Shown piece by piece: positions 32,870 through 39,685 of a stretch of DNA of 64,000 bases. Under the pieces are notes generated by a model. The model made no database searches. It was not told the DNA's origin and saw only the letters and a program-made list of their open reading frames with translations. The number at the start of each line of letters is the position of its first letter. The stretch's first letter is position 1. The stretch is from Acidobacteriota bacterium (GTDB taxonomy: Bacteria > Acidobacteriota > Thermoanaerobaculia > Multivoradales > Multivoraceae), in assembly GCA_026707325.1 (NCBI GenBank), contig JAPOXA010000062.1, positions 31,667 to 95,666 of the forward strand, in the 5' to 3' direction. The position numbers and the translations under genes are program-made.

Positions 32870-33559
32870 TTGATCGTACGGGTGCTGAGCTTCGCCACCG
32901 CGCTGGACGCTGTAGGCAGCGCCGAGACGGAACACGACCTCCCGGACGGCAGCACGGTCGCCGACCTGGTCGAGCGCCTGACGGCGGCGTATCCGGGTCT
33001 GGAGGCTCTTTGGCCGCGGCTGGCGGTGGCCGTTGACGGAGAAGTTGCCGGGGACCGGACGGCACCCCTTCACGATGGTGCCGAAGTGGCACTTCTCCCG
33101 CCGGTATCCGGCGGCTCCTGCGGCGCCGGAGCCCGCCGGCTGCGCGACGGCGCCGTCGACGCGGACACGGTGTCCTCTGTCCGTGCCCGCGTAGAAGACG
33201 CCGGCAAGGGAGCCGTCGTCGTCTTCGTCGGCAACGTTCGCAACTCTTTCGGCGGCCGCCCGGTGGAGCGCATCACGTACTCCGCCTACCCGGCGATGGC
33301 GGAGACCCGCCTGGAGCGGATCGTCCGTGAACTCGAGGCGGCGGAGCCGGGAACTCGGGTAGAGATCGTCCACGGCCTGGGCACCCTCGAGGTGGGCGAT
33401 GCCAGCGTAGTCATCGCCACGGCATCCGCCCACCGCCGTCAGGCCTACGAGACGAACCGACTCGCTCTCGAGCGCCTCAAGGCAGAAGTCCCCATCTGGA
33501 AGCGGGAGCACTACGCCGACGGCAAGTCGGCATGGCGGGAAGAGGAACCGCTGGACTAG
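32870..33559 (+). CDS. MoaD-MoaE fusion (both subunits of molybdopterin synthase)
   Basis: A 229-residue fusion starting with TTG. Residues 1-82 are MoaD ('IVRVLSFATALDAVGSAE', 'VALLPPVSGG'), whose functional diglycine Gly81-Gly82 is followed directly by Ser-Cys-Gly-Ala. Residues from about 95 are MoaE: 'GAVVVFVGNVRNSFGGRPVE' near 121, 'VEIVHGLGTLEVGDASVVI' near 163, 'SAHRRQAYETNRLALERLK' and the catalytic Lys region 'VPIWKREHYADGKSAW'. The mycobacterial fusion MoaX is built the same way and is cleaved after the diglycine. Unless cut, this MoaD cannot form a thiocarboxylate. It supplies the cofactor for the oxidoreductase at 24.5 kb. Confidence 0.88.
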   Translation: MIVRVLSFATALDAVGSAETEHDLPDGSTVADLVERLTAAYPGLEALWPRLAVAVDGEVAGDRTAPLHDGAEVALLPPVSGGSCGAGARRLRDGAVDADTVSSVRARVEDAGKGAVVVFVGNVRNSFGGRPVERITYSAYPAMAETRLERIVRELEAAEPGTRVEIVHGLGTLEVGDASVVIATASAHRRQAYETNRLALERLKAEVPIWKREHYADGKSAWREEEPLD

Positions 33560-33670
33560 AGGCCTGTCCGGCGTACGCTGAAGCGCGGCCCCCTAGCGGC
33601 CGTCGCTGATCCCTTTCCTTGAAGAATGTCAGAAACATGACTAGAGTTCCGACAGTCGAGAAGTGTCGCC

Positions 33671-34264
33671 ATGGAACGTCTGAGCGAAACGGTACTGCGG
33701 TACGCGGAAAGCCAGCCGGAAGGCGCCCCGGTGCTGGCGAAGGGGCTGTTGCATCTCGGCAGTCGGGCGGCGGTCGACCAGGCCCTGTCGCGTCTTGTGC
33801 GGCGCGGCGCGCTGCTGCGGGCAGGGCGGGGTGTGTACGTCCTGCCGGTAGAGAGCCGTTTCGGTCGCCGCGCGCCATCGGTCGAGAAGACAGTCACGGC
33901 ACTCGCGGCCGCGCGCGGGGAGCGGATCGCGAACAGCGGCGCGATGGCGGCGAACGTGCTCGGCCTCACCGGGCAGGTGCCCGTCAGGCGCGTTTTTCTG
34001 ACGTCGGGACCGAGCCGTAGTTTGACGCTCGGCCGCGAGCGGGTCGAGTTGCGCCATGCGCCGCCTTGGCAACTGGCGTTGGCCGGCCGGCGTGCCGGCG
34101 AGGCGGTCCGGGCGCTCGCCTGGCTCGGCCGTGACCGGGCTGTTGAAGCGGCGGAACTGGTGCGGAAACGGTTGAGCGAGGAGGAACGCCGGGAACTCGG
34201 CAGCGTGAGCGCGCAGATGCCGGGGTGGCTGGCCGGGCCCGTGAACGCAGTGGCCCATGGCTGA
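33671..34264 (+). CDS. abiEi: AbiEi-type antitoxin of a type IV toxin-antitoxin pair
   Basis: A 197-residue protein with an N-terminal winged helix (about 1-60; 'GSRAAVDQALSRLVRRGALL', 'GRGVYVLPVESRFGRRAPS') followed by the AbiEi_C-like domain with 'LAAARGERIANSGAMAANVL' and 'PVRRVFLTSGPSRSLTLG'. In characterised pairs AbiEi represses its own promoter through inverted repeats and blocks AbiEii toxicity without direct binding. A short GTCA/TGAC inverted repeat lies 40-50 bases upstream but is too weak to claim. It overlaps abiEii by eight bases. Symbols are family-level. Confidence 0.82.
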   Translation: MERLSETVLRYAESQPEGAPVLAKGLLHLGSRAAVDQALSRLVRRGALLRAGRGVYVLPVESRFGRRAPSVEKTVTALAAARGERIANSGAMAANVLGLTGQVPVRRVFLTSGPSRSLTLGRERVELRHAPPWQLALAGRRAGEAVRALAWLGRDRAVEAAELVRKRLSEEERRELGSVSAQMPGWLAGPVNAVAHG

Positions 34265-35276
34265 GCGGTATCTGGAGCTGACCTTCGACGATCGCCGGGA
34301 AGTGCTCGATGTCGCGGCCAGCGCATCGGGCCGGCCCGCCTATCTGCTGGAGAAGGACATCTGGATCGTGTGGTCGCTCGAAACCCTGTTCGCCGGCCCG
34401 CTCGGGGCGCCGCTCGTCTTCAAGGGCGGCACATCGCTGTCCAAGGCCTTCGGCGCCATTCGGCGTTTCTCTGAGGACGTCGACCTCAGCTACGACATTC
34501 GAGCGCTTGCGCCGGAGTTGGTCCGCGATCGCCCGGATGCGTTGCCGCCAAACCGGAGTCAGGAGAAGCGGTGGACCAAGGCCGTGCGTCGTGCTCTGAG
34601 CGCCTGGTTACACGAAGTCGCCGCGCCGGCGCTCGCTCGGGCGTTGCAGGTCGTCGAGCCGGGCGGAAAGGTCGGGGTTGAAGGCGGCGACGTGGTCATC
34701 CGGTACGCCGCGTTGCAGGAGGGTACGGGCTACGGGCGACCGGAAGTGAAGCTTGAGTTCGGTGGCCGGGCGACCGGGGAGCCCAACACGGTGATGGGTG
34801 TTTGTTGCGACGCCGCAGACCATGTGCCGGGCGTCGAGTTCCCGACGGCGAAGCCCCGGGTCCTGCAGGCGGAGCGGACGTTCTGGGAGAAGGCAACGGC
34901 GGCGCACGTGTACTGTGTGCAGCGCCGGCTGCGCGGCGATGGGTTCGCCCGGCATTGGCACGATCTCGTGCGGCTCGATGACGTCGGCGTTGTGGCCAGA
35001 GCCTTGGCGGACCGCAGGATCGCGGAGGGGGTTGCGGCACACAAGGCCGCGTTCTTCCGCGAGAAGGACGCGACGGGCAACTCGGTGGACTACGGAGCGG
35101 CAGTCGGCGGCGGCCTGCGGCTCGTTCCCGCTGGAGGCGCGCTGTTGGCCCTGGCCGACGACTACGCGCGGATGGTGGAGGGAGGGTGGCTACTCGACGA
35201 GGCCGAGCCGTTTGGCGTGTTGATGGATGCCTGCCGGACGATCGAGGATCGGGCCAACGGGCGGGCGGGTACTTAG
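34257..35276 (+). CDS. abiEii: AbiEii nucleotidyltransferase toxin
   Basis: A 339-residue member of the DUF1814/AbiEii family. The nucleotidyltransferase motif is 'FKGGTSLSKAFGAIRRFSED' near residue 56 continuing into VDLSYD, giving the G-S and DxD residues. 'RPAYLLEKDIWIVWSLETLF' near 28 is the usual lead-in. Later 'TFWEKATAAHVYCVQ' near 205 and 'RHWHDLVRLDDVGVVARALA' near 234 carry the conserved Lys and Asp of motifs III and IV. Relatives transfer nucleotides to tRNA acceptor ends and stop growth, aborting phage infection. Its stop lies inside a terminator stem shared with the Fe-S carrier gene. Confidence 0.85.
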   Translation: MAERYLELTFDDRREVLDVAASASGRPAYLLEKDIWIVWSLETLFAGPLGAPLVFKGGTSLSKAFGAIRRFSEDVDLSYDIRALAPELVRDRPDALPPNRSQEKRWTKAVRRALSAWLHEVAAPALARALQVVEPGGKVGVEGGDVVIRYAALQEGTGYGRPEVKLEFGGRATGEPNTVMGVCCDAADHVPGVEFPTAKPRVLQAERTFWEKATAAHVYCVQRRLRGDGFARHWHDLVRLDDVGVVARALADRRIAEGVAAHKAAFFREKDATGNSVDYGAAVGGGLRLVPAGGALLALADDYARMVEGGWLLDEAEPFGVLMDACRTIEDRANGRAGT

Positions 35277-35314
35277 CTGCGCCGCGGGGCTGCCCGCCGC
35301 CGCGCCGCAGCTAA
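35273..35314. terminator. Bidirectional terminator between abiEii and the IscA-type gene
   Basis: TTAGCTGCG (35273-35281) and CGCAGCTAA (35306-35314) form a perfect nine-pair stem, extended by GC-rich inner bases. The stem contains both stop codons: TAG of abiEii (35274-35276) and TAG of the minus-strand gene (35311-35313). The A/T at the ends would give short U-tracts on either strand. Confidence 0.6.
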
Positions 35315-35700
35315 ACCGCGAACGACGACCCGCAGCCGCAGGTGCCGACGGCCTTCGGGTTCGAGAACTTGAAGCCGGTGCCGGCGACGCCGAGCTGGTA
35401 GTCGATCGTCGTGCCCTTGAGGTAGCGGGCGCTGATCGGGTCGACGTAGACGCGCAGCCCCTCGTAGTCGAAGACCTCGTCCGTCTCGCGGCGGTCCTTC
35501 TCGAAGTCGAGCGCGTACTCGAAACCGCTGCAGCCGCCGCCGCGGACCGCTACCCGCAGCCCGTGGTCCGCGGACAGGCCCTCGTCCTCGCGGGTGAGCT
35601 TGATCATCCGCACCGCCTTGGCGGTCACGTGCAGGGTGTCCGGCGCCTGCGCGGGAGCGGGCGTCGGTGCCGGCGGGGTCGGAAAGTCGATCTCAGGCAT
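35311..35700 (-). CDS. erpA: IscA/ErpA-type iron-sulfur carrier
   Basis: A 129-residue A-type carrier that receives and passes on Fe-S clusters. The three conserved cysteines are in 'VAVRGGGCSGFEYAL' near 61 and 'KAVGTCGCGSSFAV' at the C-terminus. An N-terminal Pro/Ala-rich tail of about 20 residues precedes the fold, which starts at 'LHVTAKAVRMIKL'. The ATG at 35700 is chosen because upstream frame is thymidine-kinase antisense. The insertion 'DFEKDRRETDEVFDYEGLRV' is standard for the family. erpA versus iscA/sufA cannot be settled. ygfZ is three to four kilobases away. Confidence 0.85.
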   Translation of the reverse strand: MPEIDFPTPPAPTPAPAQAPDTLHVTAKAVRMIKLTREDEGLSADHGLRVAVRGGGCSGFEYALDFEKDRRETDEVFDYEGLRVYVDPISARYLKGTTIDYQLGVAGTGFKFSNPKAVGTCGCGSSFAV

Positions 35701-35827
35701 CGGTTCAGGGAGGCGCGCGAATGGGCGGCCTCGTTGCCCGAGAGTATCATCGAGGCGTGCTGACCGGGACGTTGGAGGGTTCGATGCGGCCCGCCGCGGG
35801 CAGCCGCGACGCGATGGGAGAAGGCCC

Positions 35828-36430
35828 GTGATTCGGGAGCAGGGCCGGGGCGACGGCGGCTGCATCGAGGTCATCAGCGGCGGCATGTTCTCCGGCAAGA
35901 GCGAGGAGTTGCTGCGCCGGCTCCGCCGCGCGCTGATCGCGCGCCAGCGTGTCCAAGTGTTTCGTATCGCCACGGATACGCGGGGCGGCGAGGGAGACGT
36001 GCTGCGCACCCGGGACAACCGCAGCCTGTCCGCGGAGACGGTGGCCTCCAGCGACGAGATGCGTGAGAAGCTGATGCTGGGCGTGGAGGTCGTCGGCATC
36101 GACGAGGCGCAATTCTTCGACCGCGGCCTGGTCGACCTGGTGACGGAACTCGCCGACCTGGGCGTGCGGGTCATCGTGGCGGGGCTGGACCTCGACTTCC
36201 GGCGGCGACCGTTCGGACCGATCCCCGAGTTGATGGCAATCGCGGAGTACGTCGACAAGATGCACGCGGTCTGTGTGCGCTGCGGCGCCGCCGCGCAGTA
36301 CTCGCTGCGGATCGCCGGCGGTGATCAGCAGGTCCTTGTCGGGGACGTGGAGACCTACGAGGCCCGTTGCCGGCGTTGCTTCAACTCGTCGGAGGGGGCT
36401 GTGAAGGAGGATCGGGCGCACGCCAGTTAG
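35828..36430 (+). CDS. tdk: Thymidine kinase
   Basis: A 200-residue type II thymidine kinase that salvages thymidine to dTMP. The P-loop is 'EVISGGMFSGKSEELLRRLR' near residue 10, the catalytic Glu/Asp block 'VEVVGIDEAQFFD' near 86, and the lasso-zinc site has two CxxC pairs ('AVCVRCGAAAQYS' near 141 and 'EARCRRCFNSS' near 178). The GTG at 35828 gives a family-sized N-terminus. TATCAT near 35746 in the gap to the Fe-S gene is a possible -10. The gene ends in a good intrinsic terminator. Confidence 0.93.
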   Translation: MIREQGRGDGGCIEVISGGMFSGKSEELLRRLRRALIARQRVQVFRIATDTRGGEGDVLRTRDNRSLSAETVASSDEMREKLMLGVEVVGIDEAQFFDRGLVDLVTELADLGVRVIVAGLDLDFRRRPFGPIPELMAIAEYVDKMHAVCVRCGAAAQYSLRIAGGDQQVLVGDVETYEARCRRCFNSSEGAVKEDRAHAS

Positions 36431-36444
36431 CGCGCCAGAATGGT

Positions 36445-36467
36445 CGCCGCTTGGCGGCGGGTTGTTT
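36445..36467 (+). terminator. Intrinsic terminator after tdk
   Basis: CGCCGC (36445-36450), loop TTG, GCGGCG (36454-36459), then GGTTGTTTT. It is placed 15 bases after the tdk stop. Confidence 0.65.
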
Positions 36468-36474
36468 TCAGAAG

Positions 36475-36558
36475 CCGGCGGGAACCCGTGTGGCGCGATC
36501 CGCGCCACACGCGTCACAGTCCGTGCGCCCGTCATCGGGCGCGCGGATGACACGCCGG
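36475..36558. repeat. Structured intergenic repeat, copy B
   Basis: An outer stem CCGGCG (36475-36480) / CGCCGG (36553-36558) closes two hairpins. Hairpin 1 is a perfect ten-pair stem GTGTGGCGCG / CGCGCCACAC with loop ATC; hairpin 2 is GCGCCCG-TCAT-CGGGCGC. The conserved linker CACAGTCCG lies between them. The whole would fold as a three-way junction or cruciform. It sits between the tdk terminator and the 3' end of a minus-strand hydrolase. Confidence 0.8.
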
Positions 36559-36576
36559 CGCACCCAGTGGGGGAGG

Positions 36577-37215
36577 CTAGGGAAGCAGGCTCTTGAGCGC
36601 CATGCGGATCGTCGGGCCCAGTTCCGGCGAGGACAGGTCATGACCGGCGCCTGAGACTTCCAGGCACGCGCCCAGCGAGGGCCAGCGCTTCGGCAGCCGG
36701 CGGACCATCGCGTCCGTCGTGAACGTGTCGAGCTGGCCGTAGACCACGGCAACAGGAACGGAGGCAGTGGCGGCAGCCTCGAAGTCGTAGTGCGTGAGCG
36801 GCGGCGCGATGAGGAGAAGACCGGCGGGCGGGTTCGCCTCAGCCTGCGCCTGGGGCAACCGCGCCATGGTGACTACGGCGCCGAAGGAGTAGCCAACGCC
36901 GATGCGTGGCAATCGCGGGAAGCGGCGCCGGAGTTCCTGCTCGCAGGCTCCGAGGTCCTCGATCTCGCCACGCCCCTCGTCGTGGCGTCCCTCGCTGCCG
37001 CCCGTGCCTCGGAAGTTGAAGCGGAGCGCCGCGCCGCCCAGTTCGACGACGGCGTCCGCGGCGGTGGTCACGACGTGGTTGTCCATGTCGCCGCCGTAGA
37101 GCGGATGGGGGTGCGCGACGGTGGCGCCGAAGGAAGGCGCCGCGTCCGGTTCGATCAGTTCGGCCTGGAGCGCGCCGGCGGGGCCCTGCAGGCTGAGAGG
37201 GGTGATTCGAGGCAT
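36577..37215 (-). CDS. Alpha/beta hydrolase (KANL3/Tex30-type)
   Basis: A 212-residue cytoplasmic alpha/beta hydrolase. The opening 'ATVAHPHPLYGGDMDNHVV' near 31 and 'ALRFNFRGTGGSEGRHDEG' near 63 are typical of the small KANL3/Tex30-like group. The nucleophile elbow is 'GVGYSFGAVVTMA' (Ser near 109), the acid probably Asp in 'VVYGQLDTFT' near 162, and the His in 'VSGAGHDLSS' near 191. The triad is therefore complete. The substrate is unknown. It diverges from the Zn peptidase gene and its 3' end faces repeat copy B. Confidence 0.8.
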   Translation of the reverse strand: MPRITPLSLQGPAGALQAELIEPDAAPSFGATVAHPHPLYGGDMDNHVVTTAADAVVELGGAALRFNFRGTGGSEGRHDEGRGEIEDLGACEQELRRRFPRLPRIGVGYSFGAVVTMARLPQAQAEANPPAGLLLIAPPLTHYDFEAAATASVPVAVVYGQLDTFTTDAMVRRLPKRWPSLGACLEVSGAGHDLSSPELGPTIRMALKSLLP

Positions 37216-37247
37216 TCGTCTGACAGTTGGTTAGAGGCAGCGCGGAA

Positions 37248-37253
37248 TATACT
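37248..37253 (+). promoter_or_regulatory. Candidate -10 box for the Zn peptidase gene
   Basis: TATACT lies between the two divergent genes, with GTTGGT (37226-37231) 16 bases upstream as a possible -35 and a CTGACA (37220-37225) just before it. The surrounding bases are AT-rich against a GC-rich background. Confidence 0.4.
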
Positions 37254-37347
37254 TCTGCCCGCGCCGGATTGACCTTCGCGCAGCCCTGTAGCGGTGCCGG
37301 GTCGCTTGGACGCCTCGCAAACACTGCCCTCCACGGGAGTCCGCTCG

Positions 37348-38037
37348 ATGATCTTCGATCCCATGTACTTCGTCTTCCTGGCGCCGGGCCTGCTGCTGTC
37401 GCTGTGGGCCAGCTTCCGGGTCAAGAGAGCGTTCAACAAGTACTCCAAGGTGCGCTCGGTGACGGGCATGACCGGTGCCCAGGCTGCCCAGCGCCTGCTC
37501 GCCTACGCCGGCATCACCGACGTCCAGGTGGTCGCTACGCGCGGCCGGCTGTCCGACCACTACAACCCGGTGACCAAGAAGCTCGCCCTGTCCGAGCAGG
37601 TCTACGGCTCGAACTCCGTGGCCGCGATCGGTATCGCCTGCCACGAGGCCGGACACGCCATTCAGCACGCGAAGAAGTACGCGCCGCTGTGGCTCCGCTC
37701 GACCCTGGTGCCGATGGCCGGCATCGGCAGCAACCTCGGCTACTTCGTCATGTTCTTCGGCCTGATCCTGGGCTCGATGCAGATGTTCCTGGTGGGAGTC
37801 GTCATGTTCTCGGCGGTCGTTCTCTTCCAGCTCGTCACGCTGCCGGTCGAGTTCGATGCGACGGCGCGGGCGAAGCGGCTTGCTGTCGACCAGGGCCTCA
37901 TCCTTCAGACGGAACGCGTCGGGATGGACCGGGTTCTCAACGCCGCAGCGATGACGTACGTCGCGGCCGCGGTGACCTCGCTGTTGACGCTGGTTTACTT
38001 CCTGATGCGGGCGGGGTTGCTGGGAGGTCGGGACTAG
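37348..38037 (+). CDS. Neutral zinc metallopeptidase, membrane-bound (Zn_peptidase_2)
   Basis: A 229-residue membrane protease of the YugP-like family. The ATG at 37348 starts the first transmembrane helix ('FDPMYFVFLAPGLLLSLWAS'). The zinc-binding HEAGH is at residues 99-103 within 'AAIGIACHEAGHAIQHAK'. Two central helices follow ('NLGYFVMFFGLILGSMQMF', 'VVMFSAVVLFQLVTLPVEFD', with Glu as likely third ligand), and the last helix ends the protein. An upstream 'GRLSDHYNPVTKKLALSEQV' matches the family. Substrates are unknown. Confidence 0.9.
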   Translation: MIFDPMYFVFLAPGLLLSLWASFRVKRAFNKYSKVRSVTGMTGAQAAQRLLAYAGITDVQVVATRGRLSDHYNPVTKKLALSEQVYGSNSVAAIGIACHEAGHAIQHAKKYAPLWLRSTLVPMAGIGSNLGYFVMFFGLILGSMQMFLVGVVMFSAVVLFQLVTLPVEFDATARAKRLAVDQGLILQTERVGMDRVLNAAAMTYVAAAVTSLLTLVYFLMRAGLLGGRD

Positions 38038-38113
38038 CTAGAGCGCGAGGCCGGCCTGCTGCAGCCGGTGCTTCCGAAGGTGCCCTGAGGCGTCAACCCC
38101 GCCCGACCGTCGA

Positions 38114-38286
38114 GCCTGCCCAGGAGCGCGGGGGTAGGGTCCCAGCGGCCTCGGAGCGAGCGACGCTTGACGCGTTTCGCGCAACCGACGCCAAACCGAA
38201 GCGAGTGGAGTGAGCGCCTGCTTCTCACCAGTAGCCGGAGCGCGAACGCCCGTCTGGGGACCCTACCCCCGCGCTCCTGGGCAGGC
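38114..38286. repeat. Long inverted repeat: 30-bp perfect arms around a 113-bp centre
   Basis: The arms are 38114-38143 and 38257-38286 and match perfectly over 30 bases, starting GCCTGCCCAGGAGCG on the left. The right arm almost touches the stop of the minus-strand phosphomutase gene (38292); the left arm begins 77 bp after the peptidase stop. The centre shows no ORF with a ribosome site. It could be a large bidirectional terminator or a MITE-like element. 38038-38113 shows nothing else. Confidence 0.8.
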
Positions 38287-38291
38287 GGGTG

Positions 38292-39674
38292 CTACGTCGG
38301 TTCGCCTAGCTGCGCCGTCAGCTCGGCCTGACGGGCGGCGAGTTCTTCGGGCGTCGACGCTTCCAGGACGAGGCGCAGCAGGGGCTCGGTGTTCGAGGGG
38401 CGGACGTTGAACCACCAGTCGTCGAAGTCGATGCGGATGCCGTCGAGGCGGTCGAGCGCGCCGCCGCCTTCCGTGGCGTAGCGCTGGACCAGGGCTTCCA
38501 TCGTCCCGTCCTTGTCCTCGACCTCGAAGTTGATCTCGCTGCTCTTGGCGTAGCGGCGAAGGGGAGCGGTGATCTCGGAGAAGGACCTGCCGGAGCGGCG
38601 GAGCAGGTTGAGAACCGCGACCACGGCGAGGATCGAGCTGTCGGCGCAGTAGTTCTGGCGGAAGTAGTAGTGGCCGGCGAGTTCGCCGCCGAAGATCGCG
38701 CCGGTTCGGCGCATCGTCGCCTTGACGAAGGAGTGGCCGACCCGTTCCGGCAACGGCGTGCCGCCGTGCTCGCGGATGTACTCGGGAACCGCTCGGGAGG
38801 ATCGGATGTCGTGGATCACGGCGCCGCCTGACTCGCGCTTGAGCATCTGGCCGGCGATCAGGGCGGTGACCAGGTCGGAGCCGGTCGGTTCGCCGCGTTC
38901 ATCGACGAAGGCGGCGCGGTCGCCGTCGCCGTCGAAACTGACGCCCAGGTCGGCCTTCCGTTCGACGACGAGATCGCTCAGGTCGCGGAGGTTCTCGGGC
39001 AGCAGCGGGTTCGCCTCGTGGTTCGGGAAGGTGCCGTCCAACTCGAAGTAGAGCGGCAGCAACTCCACGCCGCAGGCCTCGAGCAGCGGCCGGTAGATCG
39101 TGCCCATGCCGTTGGCGGCGTCGGCGGCGAGCCGCAGCTTCGGGGCGTCGTCCGCCTCGAACGAGCGGTCGAGGAAGGAGAGGACGTGGTCGGCGTACTC
39201 CGCTTCGATGCTCCTCGCGTCGACGCGGCCCGTAGTTGCGGCCGGCGCAGGCTCTTCGCCCAGGGCATGCCGCTCGATGATCGGGATGCCGTGGTCGCCC
39301 GATACCGGCACCGCGCCGGCGAGACTGAACTTGAGGCCGTTGTACTCGGCGGCGTTGTGGCTGGCCGTGACCTGAATGCCGCCGGCCGTGCCCAGGTGGC
39401 CGGTGGCGAAGTAGTTCATCGGCGTGGTGGCGAGGCCGATATCGAGGACGTCGAGCCCGGCCGAGGTGAGTCCCGCGCAAAGCGCCGCGGACAGCGGCAC
39501 GCTGTGGTCGCGCATGTCCCGGCTGACGACGACGGTGCGGGGCAGGGCCGCGCCCTGGTCGCCCTCGAGCGTGACCAGGCGCTCGAACGCCATGCCGGTC
39601 CGCCGCGCCAGCTCCTCGTTCAACTGCCCCGGGTAGAGGCCGCGCACGTCGTATGCCTTGAAGATCCCTGCCAT
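38292..39674 (-). CDS. manB: Phosphomannomutase/phosphoglucomutase
   Basis: A 460-residue alpha-D-phosphohexomutase that interconverts hexose 6- and 1-phosphates for nucleotide-sugar synthesis. The phosphoserine loop is 'GGIQVTASHNAAEYNGLKFS' near 98, the metal loop 'LGVSFDGDGDRAAFVDERG' near 241, the sugar-binding loop 'GGELAGHYYFRQNYCADS' near 325, and the phosphate-binding loop 'WWFNVRPSNTEPLLRLVLEA' near 421. All four are intact. It resembles AlgC/ManB dual-specificity enzymes, so the symbol is approximate. It follows ileS on the same strand by 11 bases and could feed the sugar enzymes at the window's start. Confidence 0.9.
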   Translation of the reverse strand: MAGIFKAYDVRGLYPGQLNEELARRTGMAFERLVTLEGDQGAALPRTVVVSRDMRDHSVPLSAALCAGLTSAGLDVLDIGLATTPMNYFATGHLGTAGGIQVTASHNAAEYNGLKFSLAGAVPVSGDHGIPIIERHALGEEPAPAATTGRVDARSIEAEYADHVLSFLDRSFEADDAPKLRLAADAANGMGTIYRPLLEACGVELLPLYFELDGTFPNHEANPLLPENLRDLSDLVVERKADLGVSFDGDGDRAAFVDERGEPTGSDLVTALIAGQMLKRESGGAVIHDIRSSRAVPEYIREHGGTPLPERVGHSFVKATMRRTGAIFGGELAGHYYFRQNYCADSSILAVVAVLNLLRRSGRSFSEITAPLRRYAKSSEINFEVEDKDGTMEALVQRYATEGGGALDRLDGIRIDFDDWWFNVRPSNTEPLLRLVLEASTPEELAARQAELTAQLGEPT

Positions 39675-39685
39675 GTCGCTCCTGC

